From: Labrys sp. WJW
GTDB taxonomy: Bacteria; Pseudomonadota; Alphaproteobacteria; Rhizobiales; Labraceae
NCBI RefSeq assembly: GCF_001676615.1
Contig: NZ_LYXZ01000002.1
Span: forward strand, 118,295 to 182,294
Reading direction: 5' to 3'
DNA length: 64,000 bases
Part shown: one piece after another, positions 8,815 through 17,883 of the stretch
Numbering within the stretch: the stretch's first letter is position 1
Layout of the letters: each line of letters starts with the position of its first letter
Notes under the pieces: generated by a model
Told to the model about the DNA's origin: nothing
The model's input: only the letters and a program-made list of their open reading frames with translations
Database searches by the model: none
Position numbers and translations under genes: made by a program

Positions 8815-9114
8815 CTATGGCGTCACCACCACCGGCTGACCAGCGGCCTTTCCTTCAGTAGCGTCCTTGGGTTTGACACGGACGATGATCGGCATCGTCA
8901 AACCGGAAGGGACGGGCCGGCCGTCAAGATAGCCTGCCTGCTGTGTTTGCTTGTCCACCGAAAGAAATACCAGCATGTTCGCGGCTGCTACACGGCTTGT
9001 CGGCTCGCTACGGGCCAACGGAGACTGCCCCGTACTAGTCCCAACCGTATAAAAGCCTGCGCCGAAGACACCTAACGCCAATACGACTCCGACGGAGCTG
9101 ATCAAGCGTAACAT
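8815..9114 (-). CDS. Small exported or membrane-anchored hypothetical protein
   Basis: The 99-residue product has a single N-terminal hydrophobic segment (LISSVGVVLALGVFGAGFYT) followed by a hydrophilic domain with FLSVDKQTQQAGYLDGRPVP and a C-terminal GQPVVVTP. It is either secreted or anchored with the rest in the periplasm. The ATG is preceded by GAGGTG at a good distance, which supports it being real. No family is recognised. It is monocistronic and convergent with the dehydrogenase gene. Confidence 0.6.
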   Translation of the reverse strand: MLRLISSVGVVLALGVFGAGFYTVGTSTGQSPLARSEPTSRVAAANMLVFLSVDKQTQQAGYLDGRPVPSGLTMPIIVRVKPKDATEGKAAGQPVVVTP

Positions 9115-9592
9115 TGTGTACCCACCTCACTGAAAGCGAGAGATACCGTTCCTCTATTGACGCGACGCTGTTGTGACGAACGGCCAGGAATTCGACCGCC
9201 CCTTTTTCGCCCGCTGCTCATTCTTTTGTGTGGGAGCATCCAGGCACAGCCCAGCCGGCTCATGCTTTAGCATTTATCCCGGCGGCGGATGTCATAGCAC
9301 AAATTTTGTACGGGTCTTAATGAAATCTAAAGAATTGGTGAAAATGTGAATATGCCGGGTCGTTCGTAAGACAATTGCGGGCGAATCTGTCCATACTCAA
9401 TTCTTTGCGGATGATTCTGGCCTTATGAGGTCGCCGGTTTGCGGCCTCGTCTGGTGACCTGGGACCACAGTTTCTCCCTGTTCCCGGTTTCGTCTCGCCT
9501 TGGTTTTCGCGTATGGTCGGAACTGGCCGGGAGGGGCTCGATGCCGGATCCACCATGCCGCTAGCGGCGGGTTTGGAATGTCTGCCGGTTCG
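9115..9592. other. Intergenic region without a called gene
   Basis: This stretch between the divergent small exported-protein gene and the AsmA gene holds no convincing reading frame. It is more AT-rich around 9290-9350, as expected for promoters. A copy of the two-hairpin repeat follows at 9593, and the AsmA ribosome binding site lies just beyond that repeat. Confidence 0.4.
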
Positions 9593-9688
9593 GGAGCAAA
9601 GCGTGTTTTGACAGAACGCATTTTGCTCCAACGATTTGTTTGGACGCATTTTGCGATTCTTGACGATAGGGCTGGATCGCAAAGGGCT
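9593..9688 (-). repeat. Two-hairpin intergenic repeat, copy 1
   Basis: Read on the minus strand, this segment aligns along its length with the copy at 36287-36384: a GCGATT/AATCGC hairpin, the linker GCGTCCAAACAAA, then GGAGCAAAATGCGTTCTG and a GCTTTGCTCC end. It lies directly upstream of the AsmA-family ribosome binding site. Confidence 0.65.
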
Positions 9689-9706
9689 TTGGAAAGGACG
9701 TGCGGC

Positions 9707-12700
9707 GTGCGCGAGGCGCTCACCGTTATCGGTTTTTTGTTGATCGTGGCGTTCGCGGCCGTGTTCACCGCGCCCCTCTACGTCGACTGGAATGCCTGGC
9801 GCGAGGACATCGGCAACCGCCTCACGCAGCATTTCGGCACGCCCGTCATCATTCGTGGCCCGATCGAAGCACGGCTTCTGCCCCAGCCCTGGCTCTCGCT
9901 CTCCGATGTCAGTATCGGTGACCCCTATGGCACCACCAGGTTGAACGTTGCCCGTATCGACGGAGACGTCAGCCTCGGCGGCCTGCTGCGGGGCGATGTC
10001 GATCTTTCCAATGTCGTGGTGCGGGATCCTGCCTTGTCCGTGGCGGCCGATGACGAGGGGACGATCGCGCCTCTTTCGAAATATCCGGTGTCGCTCGGGG
10101 CGGCGGTCGAGAGCTTCGAGGTCAGCGGTGGCTCGCTTCACTATGTCAACAAGGTCGACGGTCAGGACATCAGTCTCACCGGCATCAATCTGGTCGGTGA
10201 ATCCGGCTCGGTTCTCGGCCCCTACAAGGCCGAGGGCGGGATCAAGATCGCAGGCGTTCCCCATACGGTGAAAATCGCCACGGGCGTGGCCGAGAAAGGC
10301 AGTCTCAATCTGCGCATCACGGCCGTGCCGGCGGACAAGCCGGTAACGCTCGATCTCGACGGCCAGGTCAAGCTTCAGGGCGGTAAGCCGACCTTCGTCG
10401 GCATGGCGACGCTGCTGCGTCCGACTTTCTCCGCGAAGGCGGCGGGAGAGGGGGGCGCCGATGATGAGGGAGCCGGCGAGCAGCTGGCCTGGAGCATGTC
10501 GGGACCTGTGACGGCGACGCCGGCGGGCATGGTCTCCGACAAGGTGGCGATCCAGCTCGGGCCGGACGAGCGCGCGCTCAAGCTTGCTGGCAGCGTCAAC
10601 CTGGCTTTCGGCGCCACCCCGGTGCTGGAAGCGAATCTCGCCGGCAAGCAGCTCGAGCTCGATCGTTTCGTCGGTATCGGCCCCGACAAGCGCCAACCGC
10701 CGGCTGCGGTGCTAGCAAGACTTGCCAAGGTCGTGCCGGTGCTTGCCGGAGCCGCCACCAACGCTCAGATCGACCTGACTGCAGATGGTCTCATGCTGGG
10801 CGGTGAGTTGACCCAGAATGCCCGGGCCAGCATCCGGGTAGCCGAGGGGAAGCTGCAGGTCGATCGTCTCGAGGCGGACTTGCCGGGCAACAGCCATCTA
10901 TTGCTGGCCGGTGACGTCAATGACGAAGGTGGCGGGTTCAAGGGCAATCTCGACCTCAAATCAGACCGGGCTACCGGCCTGATCGGCTGGCTGCAGGGCC
11001 AACCCGTCCTGGGCCGGCCGGACGCCGCGCGCAAGCTGTCCTTGAAGGCTGCGCTCGAGGCCGATACCGACAAGGTCGATTTTTCGCAGCTGACCCTTGC
11101 CATCGACGATGCGGCGGTCAAAGGCAGGCTGGCCTGGAACCGGCTGGCGCATGGCCGGTCCGCCGGACGGGTCGAAGCCAACCTCGCCGCGCAGCGCATC
11201 GACCTCGACGCGCTGCCATCGGTGGCCGCTCTTCTGCCCGGCAGCAGCGATCTGTTCAGCGAAGCCGATGTCCGCCTGCAGGCCCAGGAACTCGCCTTGT
11301 CCGGAATCGAGGCCAAATCGGTCAGTGGACATATCAAGGCCGGCGGCAAGCTGATCGCGTTGGAGGACGTGGTCGTCAGCGACCTCGGCGGTGCCAATCT
11401 CACGGCCAATGGCCGTATCGACAATATCGGCGCCGAGCCTCAGGGCGAAATCCGCGTCGTGCTGAACGGCAAGGACCTTTCGGGGCTGGCGACCGCGCTC
11501 AAGCGCAGTACGCTGCCGGCTTTCTGGGTCAATGCCTTCGCGGCTCGCGCGGCCGCGCTCTCTCCGGCCAATGCCAGCCTTTCCATCGCATTCGGCGCCG
11601 TACGGCGTTATTCGGTCGACGGCAAGTTTGGCGGCAGCGTCCTGCAGCTCGACACGCAATTCGCGGGGAACGGGGCGGGGGAGAGTGCCGACATCCGGGT
11701 GAAGGCCGACAGCCTCGATGTCGCGACGCTGATGCACCAGGCCGGGCTCGACTATACGGTGGGCTCCGTGCCTGGGCGCGCCTCGCTGGAGATGGCTTTG
11801 ACGGGCCCGCTCAATGGCGCGCTGCGCTGGAACGCCGGCTTCGAAGGAGCTGGGTTACAGCTTTCCGGCACCGGCAAGATGACCGGCTCGTTCGAGGCAC
11901 CGGCCTTTGACGGGCGTTTGACGGCCAGCACCGACGATGCGCTGGTACCCGCCCAGCTTCTGGGGCTGCCGCTTCCGGGGGTGGTCCCGTCCCAGAGCGC
12001 CACGCTGGACTCCGGCTTTCGTGCCAGGGCAGGGCGCTATGTCTTCGACGACCTGACGGGGACCGTGCTCGGCATGCCGGTCAGTGGCGCACTCACCATC
12101 AGTGCCGGCAAGCCGACACGGCTCGACGGCCGGCTGAATTTTCTCAAGGCCGATGGGCAATTGCTCGGGTCGTTGTTCTCGGGAGCGGATCTGAGCGCCG
12201 GGAATGCCAATGGCAATGCCTTTTCCGACGAGACCTTCGGCCCGGGGGCCTTCGATGCCCTCGCCGGTCGGCTCGCCATCTCGGCCAAGACGTTGCGCCT
12301 GTCGCGGCGCCTGCCGGAGCTCGACGATGCGCGTGCGGTGGTGAATTTCGGCAATGGCAAGGTTGCCGTGGACGATTTTGCGGCGAAACTCGCCGCTGGT
12401 GACGTCACTGGCGCCCTCCAGCTTTCTCACGCAGCCCTCGATACCGCTGCGAGCGGGCGTTTCTCGCTGCACAAGGTCACGCTGCAGGGGCGCCAGCTCT
12501 CCGGTGAGCTGGCCATGGGACTCGAATTCCAGGGCAATGGCCGTTCACCCGACGCGATCATGTCCTCCCTCACGGGTGGCGGAACTGCCGAACTCGTCCA
12601 GGCATCGCTGGCCGGGCTTTCTGAAAATGCCTTTGGCCATACGGTAGCGGCGGTGGATGGCGGGCTTTCCGGCGACGCTAATCACGTCCGGCAGGCCTTC

Positions 12701-13372
12701 GAGCGCAGTCTGGACGAGGCCCCGCTGAAGACGGGAACGATCAGTGGCAATCTCTCGCTTGCGGGCGGCGTCCTCCGCCTCTCCTCGACGAGGGCGACCT
12801 CGGCCCAAGGCAGTGTCGCCCTTTCCGGCCTGCTGGATCTTTCGGATCTGACGGTGAAGGCCGACATCGCCCTATCGCCTGCCAATCCGGCCGATGGCTT
12901 TGGCGGACCGGCCCCGACGATCCCGGTGCAATTGCGCGGTGCCATCGACGCCCTGCAAAAGCAGGTCGATGTGTCGAGCCTCGTCGCCTGGCTTAGTATT
13001 CGCGGCGTCGAACAGCAGGCCCGCAAGCTCGAGGCACTGGAGGCACAGCGGCGGATCGAGGAGAAGGCACAGGAGGATGCCCGGCGGGCGGAAGCCCTGA
13101 AGATGCAGAAAGCAATCGAGGATGCCCGCCGGAAGGCACTGCCGCCGCTGCAATTGGGGCCGGTCGCGCCGGCAGCGGGTGGGGTGGGAATGCCGCTTGC
13201 GCCATCGCCCGGCCTTCCCGGCGTTCCTCCGATGACTTTGCCCTCGCTCGAAAACCTGCCGGTCTCGCCGGTGACACCCGGACACACCACGGTGGTGCCG
13301 GCTCCGCTTCTCCCGAATGCGGGGCCAGCTTTGCCGCAGGCACCCGTCGGGGCACCGCCCGCGGGTCCGTGA
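9707..13372 (+). CDS. AsmA-family protein, large
   Basis: This protein of about 1,221 residues begins with one transmembrane helix (ALTVIGFLLIVAFAAVFTAP) followed directly by APLYVDWNAWR, the characteristic AsmA N-terminus. A long beta-rich region follows with the repeated pattern of AsmA/YhdP proteins, now viewed as bridge-like lipid transporters between the envelope membranes. The C-terminus has a charged coiled coil (about residues 1110-1145) and a proline-rich tail. The GTG at 9707 is preceded by GGAAAGGA eight bases upstream and puts the helix at the terminus; the open frame reaches back to 9500 but that part resembles the upstream repeat. No partner genes adjoin it. Confidence 0.85.
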   Translation: MREALTVIGFLLIVAFAAVFTAPLYVDWNAWREDIGNRLTQHFGTPVIIRGPIEARLLPQPWLSLSDVSIGDPYGTTRLNVARIDGDVSLGGLLRGDVDLSNVVVRDPALSVAADDEGTIAPLSKYPVSLGAAVESFEVSGGSLHYVNKVDGQDISLTGINLVGESGSVLGPYKAEGGIKIAGVPHTVKIATGVAEKGSLNLRITAVPADKPVTLDLDGQVKLQGGKPTFVGMATLLRPTFSAKAAGEGGADDEGAGEQLAWSMSGPVTATPAGMVSDKVAIQLGPDERALKLAGSVNLAFGATPVLEANLAGKQLELDRFVGIGPDKRQPPAAVLARLAKVVPVLAGAATNAQIDLTADGLMLGGELTQNARASIRVAEGKLQVDRLEADLPGNSHLLLAGDVNDEGGGFKGNLDLKSDRATGLIGWLQGQPVLGRPDAARKLSLKAALEADTDKVDFSQLTLAIDDAAVKGRLAWNRLAHGRSAGRVEANLAAQRIDLDALPSVAALLPGSSDLFSEADVRLQAQELALSGIEAKSVSGHIKAGGKLIALEDVVVSDLGGANLTANGRIDNIGAEPQGEIRVVLNGKDLSGLATALKRSTLPAFWVNAFAARAAALSPANASLSIAFGAVRRYSVDGKFGGSVLQLDTQFAGNGAGESADIRVKADSLDVATLMHQAGLDYTVGSVPGRASLEMALTGPLNGALRWNAGFEGAGLQLSGTGKMTGSFEAPAFDGRLTASTDDALVPAQLLGLPLPGVVPSQSATLDSGFRARAGRYVFDDLTGTVLGMPVSGALTISAGKPTRLDGRLNFLKADGQLLGSLFSGADLSAGNANGNAFSDETFGPGAFDALAGRLAISAKTLRLSRRLPELDDARAVVNFGNGKVAVDDFAAKLAAGDVTGALQLSHAALDTAASGRFSLHKVTLQGRQLSGELAMGLEFQGNGRSPDAIMSSLTGGGTAELVQASLAGLSENAFGHTVAAVDGGLSGDANHVRQAFERSLDEAPLKTGTISGNLSLAGGVLRLSSTRATSAQGSVALSGLLDLSDLTVKADIALSPANPADGFGGPAPTIPVQLRGAIDALQKQVDVSSLVAWLSIRGVEQQARKLEALEAQRRIEEKAQEDARRAEALKMQKAIEDARRKALPPLQLGPVAPAAGGVGMPLAPSPGLPGVPPMTLPSLENLPVSPVTPGHTTVVPAPLLPNAGPALPQAPVGAPPAGP

Positions 13373-13374
13373 GA

Positions 13375-13391
13375 CGAGGCTGCAAGCCTCG
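13375..13391 (+). terminator. Short hairpin at the end of the AsmA-family gene
   Basis: CGAGGCT and AGCCTCG form a 7-bp stem with a three-base loop starting just after the stop codon. The sequence after it (CTTCCCGC) lacks a T run, so termination is plausible but not certain. Confidence 0.4.
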
Positions 13392-13412
13392 CTTCCCGCT
13401 ATCTCGGTTGAA

Positions 13413-13556
13413 ATGAATGTTCAAGATCGCGAGTGGTATTATAGCGCCGGCAATTTTAGGCTGCAGAATGAGACTGCTGAACCAACCATGGTGGCAGGGC
13501 TGAGCCCGAAGGAGGCCATGTCCGCTCGCTTGAAGGGAAAGTGGCCGTTGTCGTAA
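13413..13556 (+). CDS. Possible small protein, 47 residues (uncertain)
   Basis: An ATG-started frame in the 300-base gap after the AsmA gene encodes a 47-residue protein containing EWYYSAGNFRLQNETAEP and ending LKGKWPLS. The composition is protein-like rather than Arg-rich as in frames opposite GC-rich genes. No ribosome binding site is clear and no family is recognised. It may be noise. Confidence 0.22.
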   Translation: MNVQDREWYYSAGNFRLQNETAEPTMVAGLSPKEAMSARLKGKWPLS

Positions 13557-13678
13557 AGACAACCCTTATAACTTGACGACAAACAGCGGACAGGGGCCAA
13601 GCCGGTCTTGGTAGATGTGCATGCTTTTCAAGCAATCGGACGAATAGGGTTGCCGCTCGTTTCAAATTAACTCGCCCC

Positions 13679-13894
13679 TCAGCCTCGGCGAACATTCTCC
13701 AGGACGAAGAGCCGGATGGCGGAAGACAGATTTCCTTGGGCGCGCGTGGCATCGATCTCGGCAACGACGTCCGAGAGCGTGAGATCGCGCTTGGCGGCCA
13801 GTTCCTTCAACGTTTCCCAAAAGGCGTCCTCGAGGGATACGCTCGTCTTGTGGCCGGCAATGACGATCGAACGTTTAACGACTTTGCTTTTCAT
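13679..13894 (-). CDS. Ribbon-helix-helix domain protein
   Basis: The 71-residue protein contains KRSIVIAGHKTSVSLEDAFWETLKELAAKRDLTLSDVVAEID, the beta strand and two helices of a ribbon-helix-helix DNA-binding domain of the RHH_4 type. Such proteins usually bind operators as dimers. It is nine bases downstream of the DUF4169 gene and downstream of fumC, an arrangement typical of Rhizobiales. Its target is unknown. Confidence 0.8.
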   Translation of the reverse strand: MKSKVVKRSIVIAGHKTSVSLEDAFWETLKELAAKRDLTLSDVVAEIDATRAQGNLSSAIRLFVLENVRRG

Positions 13895-13903
13895 GACAGC
13901 CCA

Positions 13904-14092
13904 TCACTCTACATTATTGGGCTCCAGGCGGTGTCTGTCGAGGTGCCTTTCGGCCTCCTGCTTGTCCGCCTGCAGCCTGTCTCTATCGATGCGCGAGAGT
14001 CCATGGATCGAGCGTTTCCGGGCTGCTTCCTGCCCGGCTTCGGCCCTTGCCCGAGCCTTGCGTACTCTCCTCAAATTCACGATCTCAGCCAT
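13904..14092 (-). CDS. DUF4169-family small protein
   Basis: The 62-residue product starts MAEIVNLRRVRKARARAEAG and ends ERHLDRHRLEPNNVE, the standard pattern of DUF4169: a basic N-terminal strand followed by a long charged helix. The family is restricted largely to alphaproteobacteria and has no known function. It lies between fumC (112 bases upstream) and the ribbon-helix-helix gene (nine bases downstream), so the three probably form one transcript. Confidence 0.78.
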   Translation of the reverse strand: MAEIVNLRRVRKARARAEAGQEAARKRSIHGLSRIDRDRLQADKQEAERHLDRHRLEPNNVE

Positions 14093-14204
14093 CAGCTTAC
14101 CGGAAAGGAACTTTCTCTCAAGTGAACAACTTCAATATCGACTTGAGGCTCGATTGGGTTGCATCTTGTAAGACATATGCGTTGGTTAGAAAACAACGTT
14201 CCTG

Positions 14205-15614
14205 TCATTCTTTATCTGGCGTGATCATCCGTGCAAGGCTCATCGCACTTTCAAAAGCTCTTTCGTCCATTATTTTTGCCGCCAATATTTCCTGAAGTAG
14301 AGTGGTACCGTTACGGTGCGCCGTCTTGGCAATATAAGCTGCCTTATCATAACCTATGACAGGTGTTAGCGCAGTCACCAGCATCAGGGAACGCGCCACG
14401 AGATCGCTGATTCGCGACGTGTCGGCCTCGATGCCGCTGACGCAGTGATCGGTGAAGCTGTTGGCTGCGTCGGCAAGCAGCCGGACTGATTGCAGCACGG
14501 CGTCGGCGATCACCGGCTTGAACACGTTCAGTTCCAGATGTCCCTGGCTGCCGGCAAAGGTGACGGTACTCTGATTACCGAACACCCGGGTGCAGACCAT
14601 GGTCATCGCCTCGCACTGCGTCGGGTTGACTTTGCCGGGCATGATGGAGGAGCCCGGCTCATTTTCGGGCAGGATCAATTCGCCGAGCCCGGCCCTGGGG
14701 CCCGAACCGAGCAGACGGATGTCGCTGGCGATCTTGAACAGGCTGACGGCCAGGGTATTGAGCGCGCCATGGGCCGACACCAGGGCGTCGTGGGTGGCGA
14801 GGGCTTCGAATTTATTGGGTGCAGTGACGAAGGGCAGGCCGGTCAGGGCGGCAAGCTCTGCTGCGATTCGCTCCGCAAAGCCCTCGCGGGTATTGAGGCC
14901 GGTACCGACTGCGGTGCCGCCCTGTGCCAGCGGCATCAATTCGGCCAAGCCGGCCTCGACCCGCCGGATGCCTTGCTGCAACTGCGTGGCATAGCCCGAG
15001 AATTCCTGGCCGAGCGAGAGCGGGGTGGCATCCTGCAAATGGGTGCGCCCGATCTTGATGATGTCCTTGAAGGCCTCGGCCTTGTGCTCCAGGGCGGAGG
15101 TTAGATGGCGCAGTGCCGGCAGCAGGCGGTCGTGGATCTCGCGGGCCGCGGCCACGTGCATGGCGGTGGGGAAGGTATCGTTGGAAGACTGGCCGCGATT
15201 GACGTGGTCGTTGGGGTGAACGGGCTTCTTGGAGCCCATGGCGCCGCCGAGCATCTCGATGGCGCGGTTGGAGATCACCTCATTGGCATTCATGTTGGTC
15301 TGGGTGCCCGAGCCGGTTTGCCAGACGACCAGGGGAAATTCATCGTCGAGCCTGCCGTCGGCGACCTCGCGGGCGGCGCGCTCGATGGTGTCGGCCAGAG
15401 CGGGGTCGAGCACGCCGAGTTCGCGATTGGCGCGAGCCGCTGCCAGCTTGATCAGTCCGAGGGCGTGAATCAGCGGGCGAGGCATCTTTTCGGCGCCGAT
15501 GCGGAAATTCTCGAGCGAGCGCTGGGTCTGGGCCCCCCAATAATGCCCGGCCGGCACGTCGATCGGCCCGAAGGAGTCGCTTTCCTGGCGGGTGGCGGGG
15601 GTGGCTTCGGTCAT
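14205..15614 (-). CDS. fumC: Class II fumarate hydratase
   Basis: The 469-residue enzyme interconverts fumarate and malate in the TCA cycle as a cytoplasmic tetramer. Diagnostic segments are [50 protein letters not shown] and the signature [16 protein letters not shown]. Length is normal for class II enzymes. The ATG at 15614 has AGGAG seven bases upstream, so it is chosen over a slightly longer frame. It heads the transcript containing the DUF4169 and ribbon-helix-helix genes. Confidence 0.95.
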   Translation of the reverse strand: MTEATPATRQESDSFGPIDVPAGHYWGAQTQRSLENFRIGAEKMPRPLIHALGLIKLAAARANRELGVLDPALADTIERAAREVADGRLDDEFPLVVWQTGSGTQTNMNANEVISNRAIEMLGGAMGSKKPVHPNDHVNRGQSSNDTFPTAMHVAAAREIHDRLLPALRHLTSALEHKAEAFKDIIKIGRTHLQDATPLSLGQEFSGYATQLQQGIRRVEAGLAELMPLAQGGTAVGTGLNTREGFAERIAAELAALTGLPFVTAPNKFEALATHDALVSAHGALNTLAVSLFKIASDIRLLGSGPRAGLGELILPENEPGSSIMPGKVNPTQCEAMTMVCTRVFGNQSTVTFAGSQGHLELNVFKPVIADAVLQSVRLLADAANSFTDHCVSGIEADTSRISDLVARSLMLVTALTPVIGYDKAAYIAKTAHRNGTTLLQEILAAKIMDERAFESAMSLARMITPDKE

Positions 15615-15849
15615 GATGGTCTCCTGCAACTGGCCCTATGCGGTCATGCCCGGATTCGGGGCTCGCATGGCAGCTCATACTCGGCATTTCCGTGGATCAC
15701 CCACGACCGCCATTATGCGCCGGACATGGGTGATACAGGCAGGGCAAGATGCCCTCTTCCTCAAATAAGGCATGCCAAGCCTGAGGAAAGCTCCGTCAAA
15801 CCGCAATCGCCTCTTTTTTCTGCCGAACAGGCAGCTTATATTCGGTTTG

Positions 15850-16185
15850 CCGGCTCGCGCCGGCTATGGCGATAAATGGTCATCGAAATAAACCTATCGG
15901 ACCCGGGGGCAGTACCCGGCGCCTCCACCAGAGCCCGTCAGGGCGGGCTGCGGCGGGGGCGAAACAGGATCGACGAGGGTGTAAAGGGTGTGCTTTCGCT
16001 CGGCATGGTTCCGCCGATATCGGGCCTTTTCAATAGTTGCCAACGACAACTATGCTCCGGTTGCGGTTGCCGCGTAAGCGGTAACTAGACCGAAATCAAG
16101 TCCTGACGGGTAGCACCGGCAGGCGGGGTCCGGAGGCACCTGGCAACAGAAGCCTCCACTTCATTCCGGTCTGCCTGCAGGCCAT
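15850..16185 (+). ncRNA. ssrA: tmRNA gene, circularly permuted two-piece type
   Basis: The acceptor piece comes first and ends GCGCCTCCACCA at 15930, preceded by a T-arm-like hairpin (ACCCGGGGGCAGTACCCGG). A short linker leads to the coding piece, which starts GGGGGCGAAACAGGATCGAC at 15955; GGGGGCG pairs with CGCCTCC of the acceptor piece to make the tRNA-like acceptor stem. The tag frame runs from 16039 to the stop codon ending at 16077 and encodes ANDNYAPVAVAA, with the VAA-type C-terminus recognised by ClpXP. A pseudoknot-like pairing follows (GGAGGC/GCCTCC and GGCAGGC/GTCTGCC). This permuted layout is known in alphaproteobacteria. tmRNA rescues stalled ribosomes and tags the nascent protein for degradation. 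The outer ends are approximate. Confidence 0.93.
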
Positions 16186-16263
16186 CCGAGATGCGGTCTG
16201 CGAGGCGTGTGCACGTGCCAGCGGGCCCGACGTAATAAGAGCTGGCCTGGTAGAAATTGCGCG

Positions 16264-16878
16264 ATGAGTATTGACCATATCCGTTATGATCTTCTCACTC
16301 AGGATGCGCTGCGCGGCATGGTTCGCCGCGTATTGGCCGATGCTGCCCGCGTCGGACTGCCTGGCGACCATCATTTCTTCATCTCCTTCAAGACCCAGTT
16401 CCCGGGCGTCAGCATTCCGGCGCGCCTGGCGGAAAAGTTTCCGGAGGAGATCACCATCGTCCTCCAGCATCAGTTCTGGGATCTTACCGTCAGCGACTAC
16501 GGCTTTGAGGTCGGATTGTCCTTCGGCAATGCTCCCGAACGTCTGATCGTGCCGTTCGCCGCCATGACGGCCTTCTTCGATCCGTCGGTGGATTTCGGCG
16601 TGAAGTTCGAAGTCGATGAGGGCGAGTCGGAAGAGGAGGTTGCGCCCGCGCCGGCGCCGGCTGCGATCCGTGCGGTTCCGCGTGGTGACGAGGGCGAAGC
16701 CGGCAAGGGCGCCCCGGCCAAGGAGGCCGGGTCCAAGGAGGCAGCAGCCAAGCCCGCTCGCAAGAAAGCCAGTCCGCCTGTGGAACAGCCGGCGGCGGCG
16801 GATGAGGGCGGTGAGGAAGACCGCCCCGCCGAGAGCGAGAAGATCGTCAGCCTCGATCATTTCCGCAAGAAGAAGTAG
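16264..16878 (+). CDS. sspB: SspB, adaptor of ClpXP for tmRNA-tagged proteins
   Basis: The 204-residue protein opens MSIDHIRYDLLTQDALRGMV, the alphaproteobacterial SspB N-terminus. It continues through the tag-binding domain (about residues 1-125; FPGVSIPARLAEKFPEEITI, LSFGNAPERLIVPFAAMTAFFDPS), a low-complexity Ala/Glu/Pro linker, and the C-terminal ClpX-docking peptide KIVSLDHFRKKK. SspB binds the tmRNA tag and hands the substrate to ClpXP. The gene begins about 80 bases after the tmRNA gene, so tag and adaptor are adjacent. The ATG at 16264 matches the family start. Confidence 0.93.
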   Translation: MSIDHIRYDLLTQDALRGMVRRVLADAARVGLPGDHHFFISFKTQFPGVSIPARLAEKFPEEITIVLQHQFWDLTVSDYGFEVGLSFGNAPERLIVPFAAMTAFFDPSVDFGVKFEVDEGESEEEVAPAPAPAAIRAVPRGDEGEAGKGAPAKEAGSKEAAAKPARKKASPPVEQPAAADEGGEEDRPAESEKIVSLDHFRKKK

Positions 16879-16932
16879 CCCGTTTCCCCGCATTCAGCCG
16901 GCGAGCCGCGAGGCACGGATCCTTGCGACAAG

Positions 16933-17745
16933 TCAGTTCTTGTCGATCTCCGCGGCAGCGATGTTCGCGACCTCGATGGTCGGCGCCACGTGCTCTTCCT
17001 CGCCATCCTCGATCAACCAGGTCGCTGAAAGCCCCGCCCAAGCCAGGATCCAGTGAAGCAGGCGGCCGCGTTCAAGCTGCGCGGCCCGAGCTACTACTTC
17101 GACCTGTTGCGCAAGGCGGCCGCGTGCGGTGGCGACCGCATGGTCCGGATTGCAGAAGAGATTGGCATAGTCGAAACCCCGCTCGCCCTTCAGGCGTTTG
17201 GGGTCGATGGCAAGCCAGCCTCGCTCGCCGAAATCGAGAATGTTGGCGTGATGAATGTCACCGTGAAGGGTGACGACATCATGCGGATTGGCGAGAAGCG
17301 CTCGAGCCGCGACGGCAGATCGCGCAAAAATCTCCCCTTCGGGTGCAGCCTCCAGTGCCTGAAACCGCTGCTCGAGCGGGATCAAGCCGAGCGGAGGCAT
17401 CGTGCGCGCCTCATGCAATGCACCGACAACTTTGCAGATGATGCGGCTGGCCTCGTCATCCGCCCCGTTTTGGGCCATGTGGACCAGCGAACGGCGGCCG
17501 GTGGCGCGCTCGAGCAGTATGGCCCGGTCGTCATGCGCAAGGACACGGGCAGCGCCAAGCCCGCCCCACCAAATCATCAGGCCGGCACCCCAGCGTTCTT
17601 CCGCCTCGGTGGCGACTTTCAGCATGGCTGGCGCGCCGGCGTGCAGAACCGGGAGAAGGCGGCTGGAATTGGTCACGATCGGATCACCGTCGGGAACCAG
17701 CGCCCATCGTCGGAAATAGGGGGCAAAATCAGTGTCCGTCGCCAT
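16933..17745 (-). CDS. APH(6)-type aminoglycoside/hydroxyurea phosphotransferase-like kinase
   Basis: The 270-residue protein belongs to the streptomycin/hydroxyurea kinase family. It has a probable ATP-contact lysine (AMLKVATEAEERWG), the catalytic loop LHGDIHHANILDF (His161, Asp163, Asn168) and the metal-binding AIDPK (Asp181). Authentic members phosphorylate streptomycin at the 6-position. A chromosomal housekeeping location without mobile elements suggests either intrinsic low-level resistance or another small-molecule substrate. It is convergent with sspB and downstream of degP on the other side of a 140-base gap. Confidence 0.8.
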   Translation of the reverse strand: MATDTDFAPYFRRWALVPDGDPIVTNSSRLLPVLHAGAPAMLKVATEAEERWGAGLMIWWGGLGAARVLAHDDRAILLERATGRRSLVHMAQNGADDEASRIICKVVGALHEARTMPPLGLIPLEQRFQALEAAPEGEIFARSAVAARALLANPHDVVTLHGDIHHANILDFGERGWLAIDPKRLKGERGFDYANLFCNPDHAVATARGRLAQQVEVVARAAQLERGRLLHWILAWAGLSATWLIEDGEEEHVAPTIEVANIAAAEIDKN

Positions 17746-17883
17746 GCCGTCTCACGGGATATGGCTCCGGCCTTTCTTGCCCATGCCGTGACGATTGCCC
17801 CGATACGGACTGGCAAAACCCCCCTTTCCGGAGCCGGGAAAGGGAGCCTGCTCTCTTGAACGCTCAAAAAGTCCGCGATCGGC

